From: Methanomicrobiales archaeon
GTDB taxonomy: Archaea > Halobacteriota > Methanomicrobia > Methanomicrobiales > Methanoculleaceae
Length of the DNA: 12,450 nt
Reading direction: 5' to 3'
Assembly: GCA_012511245.1 (NCBI GenBank)
Contig: JAAZGM010000326.1
Location: forward strand, 1-12,450
Shown: one piece after another, positions 1 to 5,611 of the stretch
Layout: each line of letters starts with the position of its first letter
Numbering within the stretch: position 1 is the first letter of the stretch
Notes under the pieces: generated by a model
Database searches by the model: none
Seen by the model: only the letters and a program-made list of their open reading frames with translations
What the model was told of the DNA's origin: nothing
Translations under genes and position numbers: made by a program

Positions 1-16
1 AAGAGAGTTGGCCGGT

Positions 17-637
17 TCACTCCGGCTGGCTGTTGACATACAGGTCGTCCATCGCCGCCCCGTCCCCGCCGTTCTTTACGAGCAGGTCCATATACGTGTG
101 AACCTCTGGAGCATACTTCTCCAGGACGTCCGGAGCGGTGTGGTAGAGCATGAAGGCCTCAGCGAAGATCGCCGCTTCCTTCTCCTCTCCATCGGGTGCG
201 GTTATCCGGGCTAGATAGATGCCCGGAGTCTCGACAAGTGCTGCAAACGACTTACTCTCGCTGAACCCCATCACGTGGTAGATATGGTAGCCTACCTGCC
301 GGACAAAGGCCTCGTCGGCTCGTGTGGGATCTCTGTCCGACCGGATGTAGATGGCTTTCTCTTCGGGGATGTAGACAGCGCTCTCGTCTCTGGATGTATC
401 CACTCGTCTGAAGACCTCGCTCTTGCTGTCGATGTAGACAGTGAGATTCTCCATAAATTCGCTTCTTATTTTGGTGCTCTGCTGGAGCACCAGGGCCTCT
501 GCAAGCGTTGCTTCGGTGCTGCTCCCATCCCTGTTCTCCAGACGGAAACCAGCAACCGGGCTCACCGAGAAGACCGAGCTGACGATGGCAATGAGGATGA
601 TTGCCGCAATCAATCTTGATCGGAATCGTGTGTCCAT
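17..637 (-). CDS. Exported protein, degenerate lethal-factor-like (ATLF) metallopeptidase fold
   Basis: Encodes about 206 residues. The chosen start is the ATG at 637-635, preceded by an AGAGGG ribosome site about 7 bases away; a TTG 30 bases further upstream opens the same frame but has no spaced ribosome site. Residues 1-30 form a signal peptide or N-terminal anchor: a short basic n-region (MDTRFRSR), then a hydrophobic stretch ending near SPVAG, so the protein acts outside the membrane. The rest resembles anthrax-lethal-factor-like zinc peptidases: a helix at about residues 110-122 where HExGH is expected, and a downstream FAEAF helix (158-162) followed by a P..L.KYAPE segment. The zinc motif reads RQVGY, so both metal histidines and the catalytic glutamate are missing, although the glutamate in FAEAF remains. 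This suggests a non-catalytic fold or an unrelated protein. Transcribed divergently from the nitrogenase-like pair. The gene is likely real; the family call is an inference. Confidence 0.65.
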   Translation of the reverse strand: MDTRFRSRLIAAIILIAIVSSVFSVSPVAGFRLENRDGSSTEATLAEALVLQQSTKIRSEFMENLTVYIDSKSEVFRRVDTSRDESAVYIPEEKAIYIRSDRDPTRADEAFVRQVGYHIYHVMGFSESKSFAALVETPGIYLARITAPDGEEKEAAIFAEAFMLYHTAPDVLEKYAPEVHTYMDLLVKNGGDGAAMDDLYVNSQPE

Positions 638-692
638 GGCTTTCCCTCTGTTCAACAAGGGTTTCAATCTCCGTAATATATACTTTTTTAAA

Positions 693-727
693 TTTAATAA
701 TCGGATTATATATTATAGATTATTAAA
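693..727. promoter_or_regulatory. Perfect 10-bp inverted repeat in divergent promoter region
   Basis: TTTAATAATC (693-702) and its exact reverse complement GATTATTAAA (718-727) flank a 15-base AT-only core apart from two G. The core and the bases around it (671-727) contain several TATA-like strings usable on either strand. The dyad lies between the gene ending its promoter side at 637 (minus) and the one starting at 864 (plus), so it could be an operator controlling one or both. No other clear TATA box was found closer to 864, so the leader of the NifH-like gene may be over 100 bases long. Confidence 0.45.
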
Positions 728-863
728 ATGAGTCATTCTGGAAAAGTGTTTTGAGAGAAGGATCATGCGGAAGAGAGGATCCGGTTACGGTAGGTGATAT
801 GGAGCCTCACCCGGGGAATAACATCCAACACCTAATTACCCATGCAAGCGCATAGTAACTGTA

Positions 864-1682
864 ATGAAGCAGATCGCCCTCTATGGAAAGGGAGGAATCG
901 GGAAATCCACCACTGCGGCGAACCTGTCAGCGGCACTTGCAGGAGAAGGGCTTGATATCCTGCAGATTGGCTGCGATCCAAAGCACGACAGCACCCGGAT
1001 GCTGATGCACGGAACCTGGATCCCGACAGTCCTCGATCTCATCCGGGAGCGCGGAGATGAGAACATCACCGTCGCCGATGTGGTCTATGAGGGTTTTTGC
1101 GGCGTGCGCTGCGTGGAGGCAGGAGGGCCCGAGCCCGGGATCGGGTGCGCCGGCCGGGGGATCATCGCGACGTTCCAGCTCCTCGAACGCCTTGATGCCC
1201 TCAAAGGTGACGTGATCGTCTACGACGTTCTCGGCGATGTCGTCTGCGGCGGGTTTGCGATGCCGATGCGTGAGGGATACGCGCAGGAGATCTATCTCGT
1301 CACCTCGGGTGAACTGATGTCCATCTACGCGGCAAACAACATCGCAAAAGCCATTGCACGCCTCTCGCGCCGGGTGCGGAGCAGGTGCACGCTCGGGGGC
1401 GTCATCTGTAATGCAAAGAACATCGAGGGTGAACGAGAGTTTGTAGAGGAGTTTGCCCGCCGGATCAACTCCCGGCGCATCGCCTACATCCCCAGGTCCC
1501 GGATCGTCCAGGTCGCGGAACTGCAGAAGCAGACGGTCATCGAGTACGCCCCTGAGTCCGATCAGGCTGCGGCCTACCAGGAACTTGCACGCACGGTCTA
1601 CGGGAACGAGACAACGAGTATCCCAACACCTCTCGATATGGATGAACTCGAATCCTTCGCCCTTGAATTCGTCCAGGTTTGA
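864..1682 (+). CDS. NifH-like nitrogenase-superfamily reductase ATPase (CfbC/NflH type)
   Basis: A 272-residue homodimeric-type iron-sulfur ATPase that would pass single electrons, with ATP hydrolysis, to the NifD-like partner encoded next. Visible motifs: P-loop GKGGIGKST at residues 8-16, switch I region with CDPKHDSTR (37-45), and the two cysteines that in NifH hold the intersubunit [4Fe-4S] cluster: Cys95 in GPEPGIGCAGRG and Cys128 in DVLGDVVCGGFAMPMR. Slightly shorter than nitrogenase NifH (about 290). There is no NifK, NifE/N or NifB nearby, and the deep subgroup is the group IV/CfbC kind rather than nitrogen fixation. CfbC is the electron donor of Ni-sirohydrochlorin a,c-diamide reductive cyclase in coenzyme F430 synthesis; that is one possible role, an uncharacterised reductase the other. 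Start ATG at 864 keeps the standard MKQIALYGKGG N-terminus; no strong ribosome site precedes it. Overlaps the next gene by 41 bases. The family is certain, the substrate is not. Confidence 0.92.
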   Translation: MKQIALYGKGGIGKSTTAANLSAALAGEGLDILQIGCDPKHDSTRMLMHGTWIPTVLDLIRERGDENITVADVVYEGFCGVRCVEAGGPEPGIGCAGRGIIATFQLLERLDALKGDVIVYDVLGDVVCGGFAMPMREGYAQEIYLVTSGELMSIYAANNIAKAIARLSRRVRSRCTLGGVICNAKNIEGEREFVEEFARRINSRRIAYIPRSRIVQVAELQKQTVIEYAPESDQAAAYQELARTVYGNETTSIPTPLDMDELESFALEFVQV

Positions 1683-2712
1683 GGGATGCACCCTGACCGG
1701 TGCACTCTCGGTTCTCACGGAGGTGCAGGATGCCGTATGTGTCATCCACGGGCCGGCGGGCTGCACCCACCATAACTTCTCTCTCCTGCACGCCACTCAC
1801 CTTGCGAACGACCGGCTCGAGGTTCCCCGCCTCCTCTCCTCCTGCCTGAGAGAGAACGACATCATCTTCGGAGGCGAAGATGCGCTGGAGGAGACGATCG
1901 CACGAGCACTCTCGCTCTCGCCCGCTTCCGTCTTTGTCCTCTCGACCTGCATCGTCGAGACGATAGGAGACGATGTCGCGGCGGTCTGCGCGAAGAGCCG
2001 GGATGTCCCGGTGATCCCCGTGCCGACCGCCGGGTTCCTCGGCGGGGTCTTTGAGACCGGCGTCAGGAATGCCCTCTCCGCCGTCGCATCGCTCGCACGG
2101 CCCATGGGCGGGCAGAAGACCCTCTCGGCAAACCTGATCGGCGAGAAGAACCTGGAATACGGCGTCGACGAGAACGCAGCCGAGATCGTGCGCCTCCTCT
2201 CCAGGCTCGGCATAGGGGTCAACCTCCGGTTCGTGCGGGGGCTCGGGACGCGGGATATCGACCGGCTCGGCTCGGCCGCCGTGAACATCCTCCGGGAACC
2301 GGCGCTCTGGCCGGTCGGCGACGACCTCAAACAGAGGCTCGGTACACCATACGTTGATTCGTTCCCGGCGGGCCTTACCGGGACATGCCGGTTCCTCGAA
2401 GAGGTTGGCCGGGTCTGTGGTATCGATGCAACCGATGCCATTGGGGAGGAGAAAGCTCACCAGGCGGAGATGCTTGCGGCGTTTGATGATATCGCCGGGA
2501 GCCGGGTATGCTTCCGGTCCCCCCACCCGATGTTCAGGGGTGATCCGGGCGCAGAGGCCATGTGCATGGGGTGTGCCGATGCCCTTGATCTGGTCATCGA
2601 CCCGGATGGGACGGCGATCCCTCTCCCGTACCCGGTACCCGTCGGGACAGCCGGCATTCGACGGATGCTCAACCGGTGGCGGGTGCTCGTGCGGGAGAAA
2701 CAGCGGGAGTGA
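1642..2712 (+). CDS. NifD/CfbD-like nitrogenase-superfamily catalytic component
   Basis: Encodes about 356 residues from the ATG at 1642, inside the 3' end of the NifH-like gene in another frame; the frame stays open back to 1453, but the residues before 1642 are Ser/Arg/Pro-rich antisense-like and precede the first family motif. Cys16 (FEGC), Cys41 (HGPAGC) and Cys103 (STCIVETIGDDV) match the spacing of the three NifD cysteines that bind the P-cluster; the segment SSCLRENDIIFGGEDAL (66-82) is also typical of the superfamily. A CMGC pair (Cys308, Cys311) near the C-terminus is unusual. There is one catalytic subunit only, so the enzyme would be homodimeric, as in CfbD, rather than NifDK-like. 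The CfbD proteins I recall have HGPHGCCFR and a later ESHGGF; here these are HGPAGCTHH and PTAGFLGG, so a CfbD role is doubtful. Likely a two-component reductase with the upstream ATPase, translationally coupled. Confidence 0.85.
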   Translation: MNSNPSPLNSSRFEGCTLTGALSVLTEVQDAVCVIHGPAGCTHHNFSLLHATHLANDRLEVPRLLSSCLRENDIIFGGEDALEETIARALSLSPASVFVLSTCIVETIGDDVAAVCAKSRDVPVIPVPTAGFLGGVFETGVRNALSAVASLARPMGGQKTLSANLIGEKNLEYGVDENAAEIVRLLSRLGIGVNLRFVRGLGTRDIDRLGSAAVNILREPALWPVGDDLKQRLGTPYVDSFPAGLTGTCRFLEEVGRVCGIDATDAIGEEKAHQAEMLAAFDDIAGSRVCFRSPHPMFRGDPGAEAMCMGCADALDLVIDPDGTAIPLPYPVPVGTAGIRRMLNRWRVLVREKQRE

Positions 2713-2748
2713 GAGGCGCCGGACAGCTGCGGCACCCGCACAATCTCA

Positions 2749-2772
2749 TTTATATCCTTTCCGCCGAAAGGA
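2749..2772 (+). promoter_or_regulatory. TATA box with adjoining dyad operator for the uspA-like gene
   Basis: TTTATATC (2749-2756) is a good archaeal TATA box. Its centre predicts transcription from about 2778-2780, giving a leader of about 15 bases that contains GGAG (2779-2782) before the ATG at 2794. Directly after the TATA box, and overlapping its last two bases, is a perfect inverted repeat TCCTTTC (2755-2761), CGCC, GAAAGGA (2766-2772). A protein bound there would block polymerase recruitment. Confidence 0.55.
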
Positions 2773-2793
2773 CTCATCGGAGTGAGTGTCAGA

Positions 2794-3267
2794 ATGTTCA
2801 AACGCATCCTGGTTCCAACGGACTTTTCGGAGCCGTCCATGAAGGTGCTGGAGTATATCCCCGTGCTGCGCGAGGCGGGAACCCGGGAGGTGGTTCTCGT
2901 CCACGTCCTCGATTCCAGAGATACTCCGCTTGCTGCGTCAGGTGGGCAGGGATTCCTCGGAACCGTGCCCGACCGGGAGAGCGAAGTCCAGCGGCAATAC
3001 CGCGAAGAGGCCCAGCACCGGATCATCGATATTCGCCGGGCGCTCGATAAGCAGGGGATGAAGGTGATCGTCCGGACACCCGTCGGCACGCCGGGAGCGG
3101 CGATCGTGGCTGCGGCCGATGCGGAGGGGGTCTCGCTCATCGTCATCGGCTCCCACGGCCGGTCGAATATCCGCGAACGCCTGCTCGGGACGGTCTCGGA
3201 ATACGTGATCAAGAACGCTCGCCAGCCGGTTCTGGTCGTCAAGCGGGATATGGCCGCCGAAGGGTAA
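2794..3267 (+). CDS. Universal stress protein, UspA family, ATP-binding type
   Basis: A 157-residue cytoplasmic single-domain Usp. The N-terminus MFKRILVPTDFSEPS carries the first beta strand and the conserved aspartate (Asp10 in VPTDFS). The C-terminal nucleotide loop GSHGRSNIRERLLGTV (about 119-134) fits the G-2x-G-9x-G-(S/T) signature of ATP-binding Usp proteins, followed by the dimerisation strand QPVLVVKR. Length is typical. The start is placed at ATG 2794 rather than GTG 2782 because the family begins with this MFKRIL form, and because GGAG lies 11 bases upstream within the predicted leader. It sits 81 bases after the NifD-like gene and has its own TATA box, so it is probably a separate transcription unit. 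Usp proteins bind ATP and modulate stress survival; no specific target can be read from the sequence. A short T-run after the stop (about 3283-3287) could end transcription. Confidence 0.92.
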   Translation: MFKRILVPTDFSEPSMKVLEYIPVLREAGTREVVLVHVLDSRDTPLAASGGQGFLGTVPDRESEVQRQYREEAQHRIIDIRRALDKQGMKVIVRTPVGTPGAAIVAAADAEGVSLIVIGSHGRSNIRERLLGTVSEYVIKNARQPVLVVKRDMAAEG

Positions 3268-3385
3268 CTCCCTTCCCCATTTTTCCTCGTTGCCCCCTGT
3301 GCTGCCGTGAAGGCCGGCAGATGGGTATACAATCCCCCCGGGCTATATCGTGGCTGATCTCTTATCCGGTTGTTGTCCGCCGCTG

Positions 3386-3462
3386 TTCACTGGCAGTTGC
3401 TCATCGGAGGGCTCGTTATCTGGCCAGTGAAATACCCATCACAACAGTTTCGGGTATTTAAG
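3386..3462 (+). promoter_or_regulatory. Two adjoining inverted repeats ending in a TATA-like box
   Basis: The 277-base gap 3268-3544 has no gene that I can support but holds two perfect dyads. TTCACTGGC (3386-3394) pairs with GCCAGTGAA (3423-3431). AAATACCC (3430-3437) pairs with GGGTATTT (3452-3459). The second right arm runs into TATTTAAG (3455-3462), a plausible TATA box with predicted transcription start near 3484, upstream of the gene at 3545. The arms share two bases, so the two hairpins or protein sites may compete. Confidence 0.4.
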
Positions 3463-3544
3463 CTCCGATACAGGGTGAATCCTGGTTAATCCGCTGAATG
3501 TCTCGACAATAGGTGAATGAGCCGAGATACGTGCTCCGGAACAA

Positions 3545-3871
3545 ATGGATGAAGTTATCTATGGGGGCGTTAATCCCCTCATTATGGGATCGACTGTCAG
3601 ACTGGATCTCACCAGGATCCTTGAAGCTACGGGTGAGCTGCAGCGTTTCCTCGATCTGGGTGCCGCCCGCCTCCGGGCGACGGGGCCGTTATCACAGGAC
3701 GCTTCTGAGAGGCTGATCTTCTCCATGGCCGATGAACTTGAAGATCACCTCCGGGCGATGCGTCTTCAACAGGGAACCGCCACCATCCATGACATCCGCA
3801 CCTGGATCCAGGCGTGGATGGATGAGCGGGAGGCGATGCTCATCCCGGAACCCTGCGAAAACAGGGATTGA
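3545..3871 (+). CDS. Small hypothetical protein, helical, 108 residues
   Basis: Not recognised. The predicted protein is soluble and mostly helical, rich in Leu, Glu, Arg and Asp, with no cysteine cluster, signal peptide or membrane segment, and the composition looks coding. Residues 18-60 and 65-100 could form two long helices (ILEATGELQRFL; ELEDHLRAMRLQQG), as in small regulatory or scaffold proteins. Only ATG 3545 is available as a start, since a stop lies in frame at 3518-3520; the ribosome site is weak (GGA about 5 bases upstream). A competing frame beginning at 3513 has a better upstream AGGTGA but becomes Ser/Arg/Gly-rich and is less convincing. It stands alone, with its own putative TATA box near 3455. 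Confidence 0.5.
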   Translation: MDEVIYGGVNPLIMGSTVRLDLTRILEATGELQRFLDLGAARLRATGPLSQDASERLIFSMADELEDHLRAMRLQQGTATIHDIRTWIQAWMDEREAMLIPEPCENRD

Positions 3872-4346
3872 AGATATCCGTTACGGTTATCCTGGGTTCT
3901 GCCCGGATATGGTGCCTACCGTGTGCTGGATGGGTCAACCCCGGCACGCTGAGGTACTCGTGCGTCTACCTCCGGTAATGATCCCCCAGGTTCCGGGCAG
4001 GATGTCAGGATTCCTCTCTTTTTCGCGTCAGTATAACCGCGCGCACCCGCAGGCCCGGTAGATGCGGTAGGGGATTACTGCACGCGTGGTGTATATGTCC
4101 GGGCACGCATGGTGGGAGTCGGCGAGTTATGCCCCCTGTTCCTGTAGTACGCATCAAAACGCCGGGTGTCGCAGGGCTGGCATACCCGACCGGATCATGC
4201 AGGTGTGGTACCGCCACCATCGTGGCAAGGGGGTATCCGCTCCGGCAGCCCCGTCTACCTGGTAGGAAGGGTTCTATAATCACGAGTCGCGGGCTGGGAT
4301 TCGCCGTTGCAGGATGATCCACCCAACACCCGGCAACAGCCGCATA
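3872..4346. other. Intergenic stretch with no supported gene
   Basis: About 475 bases. Frames that remain open here on both strands give Pro/Gly/Arg/Thr-rich proteins without motifs, which is what GC-rich non-coding DNA yields. A TATA-like GTATATGT occurs near 4090 on the plus strand and precedes a 62-codon frame at 4129-4317, but that frame has no recognisable feature and is not called. Confidence 0.4.
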
Positions 4347-4625
4347 CCAGGTATCGCCGCTTCTCGTCTCGGCCGCCATGCCCATCCCGATCAACGACGG
4401 GACGAACAGTCCGGGCATGAACCCTCCCGGGTGTGCATATACGTTGATGTTCGGGGTATGCAGGTTGAGGAGGATGACGGCTGCTGCCAGAGCAGAACAG
4501 ATGAACGTCATCGAGAGGAGAGCGAATACCGACCGGTATGCATCGCGGCCGGAATGCTGCAACACCATCATGTAAGCCCGGGAGAGCATCAGAACGATGA
4601 ACAGGCCAGGCAGTGCAGAGTTTAT
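4347..4625 (-). pseudogene. Possible remnant of a multi-spanning membrane protein (CapC/PgsC-like?)
   Basis: On the minus strand a frame open from 4712 to 4005 contains a central block that reads like real protein while both ends read like noise. The block has three hydrophobic segments: ALPGLFIVLMLS, then VFALLSMTFICSALAAAVILL, then a Gly/Pro-rich GGFMPGLFVPSLIGMGMAAE. The order GR-rich turn, hydrophobic helix, then a PG..VP.LI segment is loosely like the C-terminal part of CapC/PgsC poly-gamma-glutamate synthesis proteins, but this is a weak resemblance. There is no credible start codon with a ribosome site, no N-terminal half and no partner genes. Most likely a decayed fragment, or a chance open frame. 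Confidence 0.25.
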
Positions 4626-4798
4626 GGGAGCGCTGGATCTGGTTGAGTCAGTTGATGTTCTGGAGTGTGATATTCTGGAGGATGTGGAGCGTTCATTTCT
4701 TTCCCCGCACACGGATCGGGGAGGTCTTGAACGGTTTCGCCGGCAGCAGGGGATGGCATGGCTGCATGGTGTGGAATTGGTTTCTGCCGCATTAATGT

Positions 4799-4821
4799 AG
4801 TATTATCAGTATACTAATACT
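4799..4821 (+). promoter_or_regulatory. 7-bp inverted repeat around a TATA-like core before the DUF2115 gene
   Basis: AGTATTA (4799-4805) and TAATACT (4815-4821) are perfect inverse complements with a 9-base spacer containing the palindrome GTATAC (4809-4814). The core is the best TATA candidate ahead of the gene at 4921 and would start transcription near 4838-4840. A dyad centred on a TATA box suits a repressor site. Confidence 0.4.
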
Positions 4822-4920
4822 GGAAGAAGTCCGTTCTTTGTGCTGTCGAAGACCGCACCCCTGCACGGCAGAGGGAGCATCGCTACCCGATCCTGGATAC
4901 GGACTTCCTGTATATCCACC

Positions 4921-5544
4921 ATGCTGACAGAGAGTAAGGCTTCATCCCTGCGGGTCACGGCGGGAGATGATGCGGATGCGATCGATCGGATGACCCGGCG
5001 AATGGCAACTGCATCGACAAAGGGCGAGCTCGGGTTGATCCTCGCCGAGGAGGTCAGCTGTTATTCACTTCGAGACCTTCAAGTCCTCGGCGGGCGTCTC
5101 TACATGGAGATGAGTCGGCTGCCCAGCCCCTATCGGGAACGGATCCGCCCCTACATCACCGAGCAGTTGTTCGGCGCTCACCACCAGCTCCTTGCCATGC
5201 ACCGATCAGGCACGTTCGCATCCATGACCGAGCCGATCACCGATCATGCAACATTCCTCGGATTCTGCGACATGGTCCCCGACGGCTGCTTCCGGTGGGA
5301 TGAATCCATAGAACGGATTCCGTTCCGCTATACGCCTCGACACCGGGTCTTTTACTACCTGATCTCGGCGTTCACAATCTTTGTGCTCGACCGCCCGGGC
5401 CACCCGGTGGGAACGCCTTTTCCGGGAGGATTTCGGGTCGAAGAACGCGACGGCATCTTTTTCTGCCTCATCCGTGACCGTGAAAAAGAGGTCCCGTTCT
5501 CGATCTGCAACTTCTGCCCTGCCCGGCAGACTGAGGATGGGTGA
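4921..5544 (+). CDS. DUF2115 / UPF0305 family protein of methanogens
   Basis: Encodes 207 residues from ATG 4921. The frame is open back to a GTG at 4840, and a transcript from the 4810 TATA core could start almost on that GTG, but the extra 27 residues are Ser/Arg/Thr-rich and look non-coding. The C-terminal half is recognisable: a YYLISAFTIFVLDRPGHPVGTPFPGGFRVE block (GHPVGTPFPGG at 160-170), then an aromatic-Cys strand, ending in CNFCPARQ. Cysteines at about 116, 123, 182, 196 and 199 could bind a metal or cluster; this pattern of a CX6C pair plus C...CXXC is what I recall of DUF2115. The N-terminal half is helical. Soluble, no signal peptide. The function of the family is unknown to me. 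It ends 67 bases before the ribonucleotide reductase gene, with no obvious terminator between, so the two may be co-transcribed. Confidence 0.8.
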   Translation: MLTESKASSLRVTAGDDADAIDRMTRRMATASTKGELGLILAEEVSCYSLRDLQVLGGRLYMEMSRLPSPYRERIRPYITEQLFGAHHQLLAMHRSGTFASMTEPITDHATFLGFCDMVPDGCFRWDESIERIPFRYTPRHRVFYYLISAFTIFVLDRPGHPVGTPFPGGFRVEERDGIFFCLIRDREKEVPFSICNFCPARQTEDG

Positions 5545-5611
5545 TCTCACCCCCTTGTATGGCTGCCTTCCCCACTCCTGAACCCCGATCAAAACCAGAG
5601 ATGGTCCACCC

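Noticed and set aside
799..855. 18-codon upstream frame before the NifH-like gene
   Set aside because: The AGGTGA in front is only one base from its ATG, too close to act, and the peptide has no notable pattern.
1537..2526. Minus-strand 329-codon frame opposite the NifD-like gene
   Set aside because: Shadow of the conserved plus-strand gene; no motifs or ribosome site.
864..2712. Nitrogen-fixing nitrogenase
   Set aside because: One catalytic subunit only, no NifK, NifE/N or NifB nearby, and subunit lengths and motifs of the non-fixing group.
3513..3716. Alternative plus-strand frame overlapping the 3545 gene
   Set aside because: Good upstream AGGTGA, but the protein turns Ser/Arg/Gly/Pro-rich after about 25 residues, unlike the balanced composition of the 3545 frame.
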